Assembly: GCF_023611925.1 (NCBI RefSeq)
Contig: NZ_CP091456.1
Coordinates: 1,178,001-1,242,000 of the forward strand
DNA from: Avibacterium sp. 20-132
GTDB lineage: Bacteria; Pseudomonadota; Gammaproteobacteria; Enterobacterales; Pasteurellaceae
Length of the DNA stretch: 64,000 bases
Reading direction: 5' to 3'
A program made the translations under genes and the position numbers. The first letter of the stretch is position 1; each line of letters opens with the position of its first letter. Shown here in pieces: positions 1 through 9,722 of this stretch. Below the pieces are notes generated by a model. The model was not told the origin of the DNA. It saw only the letters and a program-made list of their open reading frames with translations, and searched no databases.

Positions 1-1
1 T

Positions 2-124
2 GGTACTTACACTGAACATTCTTTGCCAGAAGCCCATCAAATTGCACAACATATCCTTGAACGTGGTGTCGGGGTAAATAAAAATGAAGATTTATTATTA
101 GATGAACGTCTTTTAACACAATAA
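2..124 (+). CDS. C-terminal 40 codons of an unrecognised protein (partial)
   Basis: An open frame enters from the left edge and ends in TAA at 122-124. The visible tail reads [20 protein letters not shown] and continues to DERLLTQ. It is compatible with the end of a soluble enzyme, but I do not recognise the family. It stops 25 bp before purT with no terminator between them, so the two are probably cotranscribed. The N-terminus lies outside the window, so no function is assigned. Confidence 0.55.
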   Translation, partial: GTYTEHSLPEAHQIAQHILERGVGVNKNEDLLLDERLLTQ

Positions 125-149
125 TCGTTAATTAAAGAAGGAAAATGCA

Positions 150-1331
150 ATGGCAACATTAGGTACGGCACTCACTGCAAATGCAACGAAAGTGATGATG
201 TTAGGATCAGGTGAATTAGGCAAAGAAGTGGTGATTGAGTTACAACGTTTGGGCGTTGAAGTGATTGCCGTTGATCGTTATGAAAATGCACCTGCTCAAC
301 AAGTAGCTCATCGTGCTTATACCATTTCAATGCTTGATGGTGAAGCATTGAAAGCGTTAGTGGAAAAAGAACAGCCAGATTATATTGTGCCTGAGGTAGA
401 GGCGATTGCGACGGAAACCTTGATGGAATTAGAGCAAGCTGGGTTTAATGTTGTCCCTACGGCGAAAGCCACTCGCTTAACGATGAACCGTGAAGGCATT
501 CGCCGTTTAGCCGCCGAAGAATTAGGCTTGCCAACATCGCCTTATCAGTTTGTTGATAATTTTGCGGATTTCCAACGGGCAGTGGAAAAAATTGGTGTGC
601 CTTGTGTGGTAAAACCGATTATGTCTTCTTCTGGACACGGACAAAGTATCGTGAAATCCCTTGAACAGTTGCAAGCTGCGTGGGATTATGCCCAGCAAGG
701 CGGACGCGCTGGGGCAGGACGTGTGATTGTTGAAGGGTTCGTAAAATTTGATTATGAAATTACCTTGCTTACGGTTCGTCATATCGGTGGCACGGCGTTC
801 CTTGCCCCTATTGGGCATCGTCAAGAAGAGGGCGATTATCGTGAATCTTGGCAACCTCAAGCAATGTCTGAAGTAGCATTAGCGAAAGCCCAGCAAATTG
901 CAGAAAAAATCACGGCTGCACTAGGTGGGCGAGGCATTTTTGGTGTAGAAATGTTTGTATCGGGCGATGATGTTATTTTCAACGAAGTGTCGCCTCGTCC
1001 ACACGATACAGGAATGGTTACCCTTATCTCGCAGGAATTATCAGAATTTGCTTTGCACGCTCGTGCAATTTTAGGGCTTCCAATTCCACAAATAAATTTA
1101 ATTAGCCCAGCTGCCTCAAAAGCCATTGTGGTAGAGGGGTATTCGCAAAATGTACAGTTTGCGGGATTAGAAAATGTGCTAGTTGAACCTAATACCGATC
1201 TTCGTTTATTTGCTAAAGGTGAAGTGCAAGGGCATCGCAGAATGGGGGTATTACTCGCTCGTGATGAGAATGTCGAGAAAGCGTTGCAAAAAGTACAACG
1301 TGCTTACGATAAACTGGAAATTATTTTATAA
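150..1331 (+). CDS. purT: Formate-dependent phosphoribosylglycinamide formyltransferase 2 (PurT)
   Basis: Makes formyl-GAR from GAR, formate and ATP in the third step of purine synthesis, independently of folate. The 393-residue length fits the family. The N-terminal Rossmann-like part begins near residue 14 with [12 protein letters not shown]; the central ATP-grasp part includes [15 protein letters not shown] and [23 protein letters not shown], the metal-binding strand. The ATG at 150 follows a good Shine-Dalgarno (AAGAAGG at 136-142). It lies close behind the preceding partial gene and is followed by a short hairpin at 1337-1355. PurK is the nearest paralogue, but the [15 protein letters not shown] stretch is typical of PurT. 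Confidence 0.96.
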   Translation: MATLGTALTANATKVMMLGSGELGKEVVIELQRLGVEVIAVDRYENAPAQQVAHRAYTISMLDGEALKALVEKEQPDYIVPEVEAIATETLMELEQAGFNVVPTAKATRLTMNREGIRRLAAEELGLPTSPYQFVDNFADFQRAVEKIGVPCVVKPIMSSSGHGQSIVKSLEQLQAAWDYAQQGGRAGAGRVIVEGFVKFDYEITLLTVRHIGGTAFLAPIGHRQEEGDYRESWQPQAMSEVALAKAQQIAEKITAALGGRGIFGVEMFVSGDDVIFNEVSPRPHDTGMVTLISQELSEFALHARAILGLPIPQINLISPAASKAIVVEGYSQNVQFAGLENVLVEPNTDLRLFAKGEVQGHRRMGVLLARDENVEKALQKVQRAYDKLEIIL

Positions 1332-1336
1332 CAAGT

Positions 1337-1355
1337 AGGCGAACAACGTTCGCCT
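1337..1355 (+). terminator. Hairpin after purT
   Basis: AGGCGAAC (1337-1344) pairs exactly with GTTCGCCT (1348-1355) across a 3-nt loop, 5 bp after the purT stop. The following T-run is short (CGTTTAT), so termination may be partial. An uptake sequence AAGTGCGGT follows at 1383-1391. Confidence 0.5.
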
Positions 1356-1530
1356 CGTTTATATTCAGTCATCGTTTCGATAAAGTGCGGTAGAAAATTG
1401 ACTTGGATTTTTGTTTATAGATAGACAGTGCAGAATATAGAATGCCGTTTTAAGGTGAATTAACTTGTTTTCGCATCTCGCGGAGATATCTTATTCTGAA
1501 CTTAAATCAGGCGATGAGCGATTTCCTTAT

Positions 1531-1848
1531 TTAAGTACTGAATCCCACAACACAGATATAGCTTAAAATAGCGTAAAAAATCACCGCACTTAATAACAGC
1601 AAGCCTTTGGCTTTTGGTGCATTGCGTTGATGAATCAGGTAAAGTATTCTTGCACTAATGCCTAAAATGAGCGGGTAAACCCAGAAAAAAATGGACATCA
1701 ACGTGATTTGTAAATCGCTCAAACTTGGGTTTTTCAATAAATTTGGCGAGATAAGTAGCGCCAAAGGCCATAACAAAATGGGCAGGCAGAAAATGGCAAG
1801 CGCCCAAGTGAAAGGGCTAAAGCCAGTAGGCATTTTTTGTTTATTCAT
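1531..1848 (-). CDS. Small integral membrane protein of unknown function (possibly DUF5389)
   Basis: About 105 residues with three likely membrane helices: one near the N-terminus (WALAIFCLPILLWPLALLI), one in the middle (LMSIFFWVYPLILGISARI) and one at the C-terminus (LLLLSAVIFYAILSYICVV). I choose the ATG at 1848; the frame also opens at a TTG at 1857, and neither has a strong ribosome site. It resembles a small Pasteurellaceae-restricted family that I recall as DUF5389, but no function is known. It is transcribed divergently from glpG, whose start is 47 bp away, so the two share a promoter gap. An uptake sequence lies inside the gene at 1583-1591. Confidence 0.6.
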   Translation of the reverse strand: MNKQKMPTGFSPFTWALAIFCLPILLWPLALLISPNLLKNPSLSDLQITLMSIFFWVYPLILGISARILYLIHQRNAPKAKGLLLLSAVIFYAILSYICVVGFST

Positions 1849-1895
1849 ATTCAGCAATCATTTATTCAATATTTTGGGAGAAAGGAATATAACAA

Positions 1896-2765
1896 ATGCA
1901 ACGTTTATTTGGTAGTGAAATCAGCAATTTTGCCTTTTACTTTCGTGATTATATTGCGCAGAAATATCAAGTGCCACTTGAAGTGAAAGAAGAGCAAACA
2001 GAATATGGCATTATGCTTGCTGTATATGTGGCGGAGGATTGCCCACAATTAAGCCAAATAGCGCAAGAGCGTGATGAATTTCTTCGCCATCCTTTTGCTG
2101 AGAAATATCAACAAGCCAGTTGGGAAACGGGCAAACTTGAACAAGATAACGAAAATAAAGTGCGGTGGAAATTACCTTCATTTTCACAATGGAAACAACA
2201 AAAATTCACCGTTTTTTTAACCGCACTGTGTTTGTGCGTTTACCTTTTTCAGTTGCTCGGTTTTAATCAGCCAATTCTATTGGCAACACATTATCCTGAC
2301 AGCTATGCGGAACAAGCAGAACTTTGGCGCTATTTTACGCATAGCCTTGTGCATCTTTCCCTTTGGCATATCACCTTTAATTTAGTGTGGTGGTGGATTT
2401 TTGCAGGGCAAATTGAGCAGAAATTTGGCACAACAACCCTTGTTCTATTGTATTTGCTTTCCGCCTTTATCAGTGGCTTTGCACAAAATATCGCCTCGGG
2501 GCCCGCATTTTTTGGCTTATCTGGTGTCGTGTATGCGGTGTTGGGTTATGTTCTTGTATTAGATAAATTTAGTCGCCAGTCGCTCTTTCATTTACCGCAA
2601 GGCTTTTTTACTATGCTCCTTGTTGGTATTGCCTTTGGTTTTGTTAGCCCATTGATTGGGATTTCGATGGGAAATAGCGCACATATTAGTGGTTTTCTTA
2701 CAGGCATTATACTGGCTGGGCTAAAAATCTTGCTTAGTTATCCCAAAAGTCGCATTAAAAAATAA
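1896..2765 (+). CDS. glpG: Rhomboid intramembrane serine protease GlpG
   Basis: Inner-membrane serine protease that cuts within or near substrate transmembrane helices. The 289 residues comprise a cytosolic N-terminal domain (about 1-100) followed by six membrane segments. The catalytic dyad is visible: GLSG with Ser at residue 209, and NSAH with His at residue 263. The loop-1 motif WRYFTHSLVHLSLWHITFN also fits. It lies 25 bp before glpR, the gene order that gave the protein its name, although rhomboid activity has no known direct role in glycerol metabolism. The ATG at 1896 was chosen because the N-terminal domain aligns from it. An uptake sequence lies in the domain linker at 2158-2166. 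Confidence 0.95.
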   Translation: MQRLFGSEISNFAFYFRDYIAQKYQVPLEVKEEQTEYGIMLAVYVAEDCPQLSQIAQERDEFLRHPFAEKYQQASWETGKLEQDNENKVRWKLPSFSQWKQQKFTVFLTALCLCVYLFQLLGFNQPILLATHYPDSYAEQAELWRYFTHSLVHLSLWHITFNLVWWWIFAGQIEQKFGTTTLVLLYLLSAFISGFAQNIASGPAFFGLSGVVYAVLGYVLVLDKFSRQSLFHLPQGFFTMLLVGIAFGFVSPLIGISMGNSAHISGFLTGIILAGLKILLSYPKSRIKK

Positions 2766-2790
2766 ACACAACATAAGTTAGGAATAAGAA

Positions 2791-3549
2791 ATGAAACAAT
2801 CTCTTCGCCATAAAAAAATCATTTCCTTAGTGAAACAAAATGGCTATCTTAGCACAGAAGATCTGGTCAATTTATTAGGTGTCAGTCCACAAACCATTCG
2901 GCGTGATTTAAATGAGCTTGCGGAAAATAATTTAATTAGCCGTCATCACGGAGGCGCAGCTTCGCCATCCACCTCTGAAAATTCGGATTATGTAGAACGG
3001 AAACATTTTTTCTCAGCAGAAAAAAGACGAATTGCGGCTGAAGTTGCAAAGATTATTCCAAATGGTGCTTCTTTATTTATGGATATTGGTACGACACCAG
3101 AAGCAGTAGCAAATGCGTTGTTAAATCATAAGAATTTACGCATTGTAACCAATAACCTCAATGCCGCTTATATTTTGATGCAGAATAAAAGTTTTAATAT
3201 TACGATGGCAGGCGGTTCATTACGCCAAGATGGCGGGATTATTGGTGAAGCGACAGTGGCTTTTATTAAACAATTTCGCTTAGATTTTGGTATTTTAGGC
3301 ATTAGTGCCATTGATGCTGATGGTACCTTGCTAGATTATGATTACCACGAAGTTCAAGTGAAGCGAGCCATTATTGAAAGTTCGCGTAATACCATTCTTG
3401 CTACGGATCATTCTAAATTTAATCGCCGTGCAATGGTTTGTCTTGGATCGTTATCAGAGTTGAGCCATTTATTTACCGATACTCCACCGTCTGACACGAT
3501 CAGCCAATTACTTGAAGCGAGTAATACCGTGGTACATATTTGTGAATAA
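2791..3549 (+). CDS. glpR: Glycerol-3-phosphate regulon repressor GlpR (DeoR family)
   Basis: 252 residues, the standard DeoR-family length. The N-terminal winged helix-turn-helix (about residues 6-58) contains the signature LLGVSPQTIRRDLNELAENN. The C-terminal sugar-phosphate-sensing domain (about 75-235) shows LFMDIGTTPEAVANAL and TMAGGSLRQDGGIIGEA, the usual ligand-binding loops. In known systems glycerol-3-phosphate releases GlpR from glp operators. Here it sits between glpG and the convergent glpC, next to the genes it would control, which favours GlpR over other DeoR paralogues. Confidence 0.93.
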   Translation: MKQSLRHKKIISLVKQNGYLSTEDLVNLLGVSPQTIRRDLNELAENNLISRHHGGAASPSTSENSDYVERKHFFSAEKRRIAAEVAKIIPNGASLFMDIGTTPEAVANALLNHKNLRIVTNNLNAAYILMQNKSFNITMAGGSLRQDGGIIGEATVAFIKQFRLDFGILGISAIDADGTLLDYDYHEVQVKRAIIESSRNTILATDHSKFNRRAMVCLGSLSELSHLFTDTPPSDTISQLLEASNTVVHICE

Positions 3550-3622
3550 TGTTCATTATTTCATCTGATTAACATAAGGCGATGAGACAAAACAGGAAAA
3601 AATAACACCGCACTTGTGAAAT

Positions 3623-3650
3623 AAAAGGGAGAGGAAATCCTATCCCTTTT
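3623..3650. terminator. Bidirectional terminator between glpR and glpC
   Basis: AAAAGGGA (3623-3630) pairs with TCCCTTTT (3643-3650), and the inner AGG/CCT extend the stem past one mismatch. A/T runs flank both sides, so it can serve convergent glpR (+) and glpC (-). An uptake sequence ACCGCACTT lies just beside it at 3607-3615. Confidence 0.65.
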
Positions 3651-3655
3651 TATCT

Positions 3656-4927
3656 TTAAGCGAGCGCTTTGGCAAGTAAGGTTACGGGGTGTAAGCAAGT
3701 AAGGCGAGTGGACATATCAATTTGCCATTTGCAGGTTTCACACTCAGAAATAACAAAATCAAATTGCCCTTCTTCAATATGCTCAAATAAGCTTTTACCA
3801 ATCGCTTGAGAAACCTCATAGTTTTCGGCTTTAAAGCCGTAAGTGCCAGCAATACCACAGCATTGACTTGGTAGCATCACCACCTCTAAATCAGGGATAA
3901 GTTTAAGTAACGCGAGGGTATAAGGCGCCCAGCCTGCTTTATCCACGTGGCAAGCTGTGTGATAAGCCACTTTTAACGGCATTGATTTAAATTGCGGTGA
4001 TTTTTGGCGTTGCAAGCGTTGATATAAATATTTAGTCACAATATTTATATGCGGACGCACTTTGGCATTATCCATAGCTAAAATATGATGGTATTCATCA
4101 CGCAGATTCATTGTACAGCTAGAAGATGTGCCAACCACATCAAGTTCTTGATTAATAATGGTATTTTCAAGTTGAGCAAGATTAAATTTCGCTAATTCTT
4201 TTGCCCGTTTAGGAAAACCATTCACACTTAATGGCAAGCCACAGCATTTTTCTTTTTCCAACAACATCACACCAATGTCTAACGCATTGAAAACCTTGAT
4301 TAAATCCTTTCCAAGTTGAGGATTATTATAGTTTACATAACAACCGTGATAATAGGCGACTTTATCTTTATAGTAACGCTGACGTTCAAGGGCGTTATTT
4401 TTATACCATTGACGGAATGAACCAAAAGAATATTTCGGCAAACTGCGGTGTTTACTGACTTTTAATGTTTTTTCTAACAGAAATTTTGTCGCCTTTAACC
4501 CTGTAATGGTGTTCACCACAGGGGCAAATGGCGTGTTGAGCTTACCCATAATATCCGTATTACTTAACACCGCATCGCGTAATTTATGAATAAGCGATTT
4601 TTTTTGCGCTTGCAGGTGATTATTCCTCGCTCGTACGATTAAATCACCGATTTTAACATCTGAAGGGCAAGCCACTTCACAACGTTTGCAGTTGGTGCAA
4701 TATTTGAGTGCTTCATCGTAAAATGCAGCACTTTTTAAGCGAAAGCGTTCTCCATCTGGGCCTGCTTGTTTTGGACCGGGATAGAGCGGATTTTGTTTTG
4801 ATACAGGGCAAACTGCCGTACAAGCAGTACATTTTATACAGCTCTCAAAACTGTTATCTACATATTGATGAGAGGGCGGTAATGCGGCATTTTGTTTTGC
4901 ATTTTCGATTAATTGTTGAATGTTCAT
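3656..4927 (-). CDS. glpC: Anaerobic glycerol-3-phosphate dehydrogenase subunit C
   Basis: Membrane-associated iron-sulfur subunit that passes electrons from GlpAB to the quinone pool. The 423 residues begin with two 4Fe-4S ferredoxin motifs: CIKCTACTAVCP near residue 31 and CTNCKRCEVACP near residue 77. Two cysteine-rich CCG domains follow (EKCCGLPLSVNGFP and the C-terminal PSQCCGIAGTYG...CETCK), the pattern shared with heterodisulfide-reductase-type subunits. Its ATG shares a base with the glpB stop region at 4927, implying translational coupling. It is the last gene of glpABC and ends at the terminator shared with glpR. Confidence 0.95.
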   Translation of the reverse strand: MNIQQLIENAKQNAALPPSHQYVDNSFESCIKCTACTAVCPVSKQNPLYPGPKQAGPDGERFRLKSAAFYDEALKYCTNCKRCEVACPSDVKIGDLIVRARNNHLQAQKKSLIHKLRDAVLSNTDIMGKLNTPFAPVVNTITGLKATKFLLEKTLKVSKHRSLPKYSFGSFRQWYKNNALERQRYYKDKVAYYHGCYVNYNNPQLGKDLIKVFNALDIGVMLLEKEKCCGLPLSVNGFPKRAKELAKFNLAQLENTIINQELDVVGTSSSCTMNLRDEYHHILAMDNAKVRPHINIVTKYLYQRLQRQKSPQFKSMPLKVAYHTACHVDKAGWAPYTLALLKLIPDLEVVMLPSQCCGIAGTYGFKAENYEVSQAIGKSLFEHIEEGQFDFVISECETCKWQIDMSTRLTCLHPVTLLAKALA

Positions 4928-6219
4928 TATTTACCCCCTGCCAGAATCTGTTCTGCCACAGTAAGTGCGGTAACCACTGCCACGCCAGAGCTACAGCCGA
5001 GTTCTAAATTGTTATAACCGCCAATCACTGATCCCACAGCGTATAAATTCGTTAAAATTTCACCGCACTTTTGTACTTGGCATTTTGCGTTAATTTTTAC
5101 CCCCGCACTTTGATAAGGTTGTGGGGCAGAGAAACGATCTTTCGTCCAAGAAAGACGATTGTTATTATCAAAATCGCCATTACCAACAATATCCAAATCA
5201 AAAATGGGTTCTCGAATACGCTCAAACTCTGCCACAATGCCTGAGCTAAAATAATGCCCTGAAGCCAGTACAAAATGATCAGCATAAAGCGCATCATCCT
5301 GATGTAATTGGCTGTAAAGTGCTTTAACTTGTTGATCGGCAATGTCAGCACGCAATGCTCTATCGCCATTTAGCATCATTCCCCCTAATTTCTCAAACTT
5401 AGCACGTAAATTTTTACGCTGACGCATACCTAATAATGAAGGTGGAAGCGTTGGTAATTCGTATAAATTCAGTCCTGAAGCCTGTTTTAAACTCTGGAAA
5501 AAGGCTTGATTTTCAATGCCAAAACAGGCTGGTAAAAATACCGCACTTGCCCCATTTGCGGCTTGCTTGATTTCTTGGACTAATTCACTGAATGCCAATT
5601 TATATTCCAGAACTTGAGAGATATTGACACTACGGAATTCCCTTGCATTTGTGCGAAGTTCATCCAGTTGTGGAATAGATAAGTAGCCAATTTTTACCTC
5701 ACAATGGGCAAATTGTGGATTTTGTTTCAGGTTATCCGCAAGTAATTGGGGTTGAAAATCGTGATAGCCTTCTATTCCTAATACGGCAATATGTTTATGT
5801 GGATAGGCGGTTTGTGATAATGGCAATGTCGGTACACTATCTGCTGAAAGCCAAGTACGTCGCAATCCTCCTAAAGGGGTAACACGAAAATGATTTTCTT
5901 TATATGACCCAATCAGTGCTAAATTCAGTGATTGAGCGAATTGCTCAAATGCCTGTGCTTTTGCGATCACCTGCTCTTGACCTAATAAACTATAAGGGTG
6001 ATGAGGCAGTTGTTGGGCAAATTTTGGATAAGATTCAACAAAATTTTCCACCGCACTTCCATCAGGGAGTTGGCTCAGTAAATCCAGTGAGCCAGAAGAA
6101 AAATCCATCGCCGCTTGTCCATTATTGATAATGGCGCAATGTTTGCCTTGCTGTTGTAGTGCGATGCCACAAGTTAATCCTGCTAAGCCACCGCCAATAA
6201 TAATTACATCAAATTTCAT
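4927..6219 (-). CDS. glpB: Anaerobic glycerol-3-phosphate dehydrogenase subunit B
   Basis: FAD/FMN-binding subunit of the anaerobic GlpABC complex. I place the start at the ATG at 6219 ([20 protein letters not shown]), because the Rossmann GxGxxG fold normally begins at the N-terminus; an upstream in-frame start at 6252 would add 11 residues inside glpA. From 6219 the protein has 430 residues. The C-terminal flavin motif is [19 protein letters not shown]. It overlaps the end of glpA by 11 bp and abuts glpC. Several uptake sequences fall inside it (for example near 4964, 5541 and 6051). Confidence 0.93.
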   Translation of the reverse strand: MKFDVIIIGGGLAGLTCGIALQQQGKHCAIINNGQAAMDFSSGSLDLLSQLPDGSAVENFVESYPKFAQQLPHHPYSLLGQEQVIAKAQAFEQFAQSLNLALIGSYKENHFRVTPLGGLRRTWLSADSVPTLPLSQTAYPHKHIAVLGIEGYHDFQPQLLADNLKQNPQFAHCEVKIGYLSIPQLDELRTNAREFRSVNISQVLEYKLAFSELVQEIKQAANGASAVFLPACFGIENQAFFQSLKQASGLNLYELPTLPPSLLGMRQRKNLRAKFEKLGGMMLNGDRALRADIADQQVKALYSQLHQDDALYADHFVLASGHYFSSGIVAEFERIREPIFDLDIVGNGDFDNNNRLSWTKDRFSAPQPYQSAGVKINAKCQVQKCGEILTNLYAVGSVIGGYNNLELGCSSGVAVVTALTVAEQILAGGK

Positions 6220-7900
6220 TGCTATCTGTCCCCTGTGTGGCTTGTTCTTCAAGCGGTTTTACATCATTCAAACCGAGTAGGCTGTAATAAATCCAACTGG
6301 TAAATTCGGCTTCACGTACGGCTTCCCCCCAAGCAATGGGTTGAATACCTCGCCAACGTTCTTCCATAAAAGAAGCGAGTTGCGTAGTTGATTGGCGAGG
6401 CGTTGCCACATTAAAACGAGCCATTAAGCCAGCTGCACGACAAGCACAAAGTTCCGCTTGGCAAGTCCCCATTCCAACACGTGTACGACGGCGTAAATCC
6501 ACTAAATTATTGACTTTGAGTTCATCTACTGCATAGCGAACTTCCCCTGCACTGACCGCTTCACACTCACAGACTAAAGAGCGATCTAGGCGTTCTTGCT
6601 CAAGTAATTTTGTGGCGCGCTGACCGTGCCGATAAACCGCGGAGATTTTAATTGGGGTGGGGAGAGAAATAATCTGTTTATAGGTTTCTTCTTGCGTGGC
6701 ATCTGAACCGGGTAAGGCACGGTTAGCCGTAGTACAGGCTGCCGATTTATTGAGTTTTTTACAAACTAAATCCGTTGCCCATTCAGCCATTAGGCGATAG
6801 GTCATTAATTTCCCCCCAGTAATGGTAACAAACCCTTCTAAACCATCTCGCTGGGCGTGATCAAGTAACACAATGCCACGACTAACATTACGCCCAGAAG
6901 GATCATCATCTGTTGCAACCAGTGGGCGAACGCCAGCATAAGCACGTAAAACACGCGTGTGGCGTAGCGAAGGTGCCAGTTTTTCGCCTTCTCGGAAAAG
7001 AATATCCACTTCTTCAGGGGTTACTACCATATTATCAATTTGATCATAAGGTATGCGACTTGATGTGGTACCGATGACACAGATGGTATCGCCCGGCACT
7101 AAAATATCGGCATCCGCAGGTTTGCGACAACGATTGATAACCAAATTATTAATGCGATGCCCCATAATCAGTAATGCTCCTTTTGCTGGGAACATTCTAA
7201 TTTTCAAATCCGCATATTCGGCAATACCTTGCCCCCAAATCCCCCCAGCATTGACCACAACAGGAGCAAAAAAGAGACGTGTTACTTTATTCTTATGATC
7301 ATAAACTTTCGTACCAATAACACGATCCCCCTCGCGGATAAGAGAGATGACTTCACAATAAGTAAAAATTTTAGCGCCATTTTCACTGGCATCAAGCATA
7401 TTCGCTGCGGTTAAGCGAAAAGGATCAATTGATCCATCAGGGACAACAACCGCGCCCACTAAGTGAGGATTTACTGACGGCTCTAAGCGTTTGGCTAATT
7501 CTGGCTCAACAGCAACCGCTTCAATACCTGCGGCATCACAGGCATTGAGAAACGTTTTTTGATAATTAAGATCATCTTCTGGTAAGGTAATAAATAGCCC
7601 TTTCGTATCTTCAATACAATGGCGGGCAATGTTTTTTAAAATTAAGTTTTCTTGAATACATTCGCGTGCAGACTCTTCATCATTGACCGCATAGCGCGCC
7701 CCACTATGTAATAAACCGTGATTACGTCCCGTTGCACCCGTGGCAATATCTCGTCGTTCCAGTAATACACAATTGATCCCACGTAAGGCACAATCGCGTG
7801 CAATTCCCGCGCCTGTTGCACCACCGCCGATGATGATGACATCGGTATTGATAGGCGAAAAGTCCTCTGCATTTTTATAAAAGTGCGGTGATATTTTCAT
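6209..7900 (-). CDS. glpA: Anaerobic glycerol-3-phosphate dehydrogenase subunit A
   Basis: Catalytic FAD subunit that oxidises sn-glycerol-3-phosphate to dihydroxyacetone phosphate, with fumarate or other anaerobic acceptors downstream. 563 residues. The N-terminal dinucleotide motif is [20 protein letters not shown] (residues about 20-39), followed by the GlpD/GlpA motif [16 protein letters not shown]. The C-terminal BFD-like [2Fe-2S] region carries the cysteine cluster VCECEAV...[12 protein letters not shown], which separates GlpA from aerobic GlpD. It is first in glpABC and divergent from glpT, and both should respond to the CRP and GlpR-like sites in the 286-bp gap. Confidence 0.96.
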   Translation of the reverse strand: MKISPHFYKNAEDFSPINTDVIIIGGGATGAGIARDCALRGINCVLLERRDIATGATGRNHGLLHSGARYAVNDEESARECIQENLILKNIARHCIEDTKGLFITLPEDDLNYQKTFLNACDAAGIEAVAVEPELAKRLEPSVNPHLVGAVVVPDGSIDPFRLTAANMLDASENGAKIFTYCEVISLIREGDRVIGTKVYDHKNKVTRLFFAPVVVNAGGIWGQGIAEYADLKIRMFPAKGALLIMGHRINNLVINRCRKPADADILVPGDTICVIGTTSSRIPYDQIDNMVVTPEEVDILFREGEKLAPSLRHTRVLRAYAGVRPLVATDDDPSGRNVSRGIVLLDHAQRDGLEGFVTITGGKLMTYRLMAEWATDLVCKKLNKSAACTTANRALPGSDATQEETYKQIISLPTPIKISAVYRHGQRATKLLEQERLDRSLVCECEAVSAGEVRYAVDELKVNNLVDLRRRTRVGMGTCQAELCACRAAGLMARFNVATPRQSTTQLASFMEERWRGIQPIAWGEAVREAEFTSWIYYSLLGLNDVKPLEEQATQGTDSNEI

Positions 7901-7965
7901 CGCTTTTCCCCCACATTAAATTTGTAAATAAAAAGATAAAAAAGAATTGTCTTTATAATACGCTA

Positions 7966-7998
7966 AATGTTCGTTTTAGAAAATAAAATGCTCGATTT
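7966..7998. promoter_or_regulatory. Possible GlpR half-sites near glpA
   Basis: AATGTTCG (from 7967) and AATGCTCGA (from 7987) match the left half of the E. coli GlpR operator (ATGTTCGA), 20 bp apart. The right halves are poorly conserved. This is inference from position in the glpA/glpT gap and half-site similarity only. Confidence 0.35.
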
Positions 7999-8010
7999 TG
8001 TATTAAATTC

Positions 8011-8026
8011 TGTGAGGTAGATCACT
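8011..8026. promoter_or_regulatory. Probable CRP site (glpA side)
   Basis: TGTGAGGTAGATCACT matches the CRP consensus TGTGA-N6-TCACA at all but the last base. Its centre is about 118 bp from the glpA start. It would give catabolite control of glpABC. Confidence 0.7.
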
Positions 8027-8060
8027 ATTTATCCTTCCTTGAAAAAAATTGTTATTTTTT

Positions 8061-8076
8061 TGTGATAAACATCACA
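8061..8076. promoter_or_regulatory. CRP site, perfect palindromic consensus (glpA/glpT)
   Basis: TGTGATAAACATCACA is a perfect TGTGA-N6-TCACA. It sits 50 bp from the other CRP site and about 110-126 bp upstream of the glpT start, so it can serve either divergent promoter. Confidence 0.85.
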
Positions 8077-8129
8077 TCTTAAAATTTATTTACTTTTCGT
8101 TTTTGATTTTATCGTTATGATATGGCGGA

Positions 8130-8151
8130 AATGTTCGTATAAGAGCGTATT
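8130..8151. promoter_or_regulatory. Possible GlpR operator upstream of glpT
   Basis: ATGTTCGTATAAGAGCGTAT has a good left GlpR half-site (ATGTTCG) and a degenerate right half. It lies 36-57 bp before the glpT ATG, where a repressor would cover the promoter or the transcription start. The dyad is weak, hence low confidence. Confidence 0.4.
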
Positions 8152-8186
8152 TCATTTATAAAAAATAACAATATTGGAGAATTTCT

Positions 8187-9632
8187 ATGTTTGGACCATT
8201 TAAACCAGCGCCGCATATTGCGGAGTTGCCAAAAGAGAAAATAGATTCCACTTATAAACGTTTGCGTTGGCAAGTGTTTGCGGGAATTTTTTTCGGTTAT
8301 GCCGCTTATTATTTCGTGCGTGCTAATTTTGATTTAGCACAAAAAGGGTTGATTGAAGCGGGGCTTTATAATAAAGCCGAACTCGGTATTATCGGAACTG
8401 GGGCGGGTTTAGCCTACGGTTTATCTAAATTTATTATGGCGAGTATTTCGGATCGTTCAAATCCGAAAGTGTTCTTACCTTGTGGTTTGTTGCTTTCTGG
8501 TTTATGTATGACCCTAATGGGCTTAATGCCTTGGGCAACATCGGGCATTTTAGTGATGTTCGTGATGATTTTCCTCAATGGTTGGTTCCAAGGAATGGGA
8601 TGGCCACCTTGTGGTCGTACAATGGTTCACTGGTGGTCTAAATCAGAACGCGGAACCATCGTCTCTATTTGGAACTGTGCGCATAACGTAGGGGGAATGG
8701 TTCCGGGGGCAATGGTGTTATTAGCCAGTGCAATTTATTTCAGCGAACACGGCGTGCAAGCGACAGCTAAAGATGTATGGCAACAAGCCCTTTATTATCC
8801 CGGTATTGCCGCAATGCTTGCTGCGATCCCTGTTTTCTTTGTAATGAAAGATACGCCACAATCTTGCGGATTACCTGCGATTGAAAAATGGCGCAATGAC
8901 TATCCTGATGATTACAATGAAAAAACATACGAAAATGATCTTACTGCAAAAGAAATTTTCGTTACTTATGTATTGAAAAACAAATTGTTATGGTACATCG
9001 CGATTGCTAACGTGTTTGTTTATCTTATTCGTTATGGTGTCTTGAAATGGTCGCCAGTATATTTAGGGGAAGTGAAACATTTCAACATCAAAGGGACTGC
9101 GTGGGCATACACTATTTATGAATTAGCCGCGATTCCGGGAACATTAATTTGTGGTTGGGTATCGGATCACTTGTTTAAAGGTAAGCGTGGTTTAACTGGC
9201 TTTATTTTTATGATCTTAACCACCGCAGCAGTGGTCGCATTATGGCTTAACCCAGCAACACCAGAGTCAGAATTAGCGCAATATGCGGGTAAAGCTTGGT
9301 ATGAAAACCCATATCAATTAACAGACTTTATCTTAATGACAACCATTGGTTTCTTAATTTATGGTCCAGTAATGTTGATTGGTTTACACGCCCTTGAACT
9401 TGCACCGAAAAAAGCGGCGGGAACAGCAGCAGGTTTCACCGGCTTATTTGGTTACCTCGGTGGTACAGTTTCGGCTTCAGCCGTTGTTGGTTGGGCTGCA
9501 GAATATTACGGCTGGGATGGCGGTTTCTATGTAATGATCGCAGGGGGTATCTTAGCTGTGTTGTTACTTTTAATCGTAACTATTCAAGAAGCAAAACATA
9601 AAGCCGCATTAGGTGATCACTACGGCAAATAA
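8187..9632 (+). CDS. glpT: Glycerol-3-phosphate:phosphate antiporter GlpT
   Basis: Major-facilitator antiporter of the organophosphate:Pi family, exchanging external sn-glycerol-3-phosphate for internal phosphate. 481 residues with about 12 membrane helices. Family motifs are visible: the N-terminal [21 protein letters not shown] with the substrate arginine region, the [20 protein letters not shown] loop, and [10 protein letters not shown] between helices 8 and 9. The next gene is glpQ, the usual partner that supplies the substrate. UhpT is a paralogue, but the glp context decides. The ATG at 8187 is preceded by ATTGGAGA. Confidence 0.96.
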   Translation: MFGPFKPAPHIAELPKEKIDSTYKRLRWQVFAGIFFGYAAYYFVRANFDLAQKGLIEAGLYNKAELGIIGTGAGLAYGLSKFIMASISDRSNPKVFLPCGLLLSGLCMTLMGLMPWATSGILVMFVMIFLNGWFQGMGWPPCGRTMVHWWSKSERGTIVSIWNCAHNVGGMVPGAMVLLASAIYFSEHGVQATAKDVWQQALYYPGIAAMLAAIPVFFVMKDTPQSCGLPAIEKWRNDYPDDYNEKTYENDLTAKEIFVTYVLKNKLLWYIAIANVFVYLIRYGVLKWSPVYLGEVKHFNIKGTAWAYTIYELAAIPGTLICGWVSDHLFKGKRGLTGFIFMILTTAAVVALWLNPATPESELAQYAGKAWYENPYQLTDFILMTTIGFLIYGPVMLIGLHALELAPKKAAGTAAGFTGLFGYLGGTVSASAVVGWAAEYYGWDGGFYVMIAGGILAVLLLLIVTIQEAKHKAALGDHYGK

Positions 9633-9641
9633 TCTATAAAC

Positions 9642-9673
9642 AAAAGGAAGTCTGAAAAAGGCTTCCTTTTTTC
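9642..9673 (+). terminator. Terminator or attenuator between glpT and glpQ
   Basis: AAAGGAAG (9643-9650) pairs with CTTCCTTT (9662-9669), followed by more T residues. It would reduce read-through from glpT into glpQ, which begins 54 bp downstream. An uptake sequence ACCGCACTT sits between the hairpin and glpQ. Confidence 0.7.
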
Positions 9674-9722
9674 TTGGCAAAAATCTTTGTAAAAAATAAC
9701 CGCACTTTAAAAGGAGGTTTTT

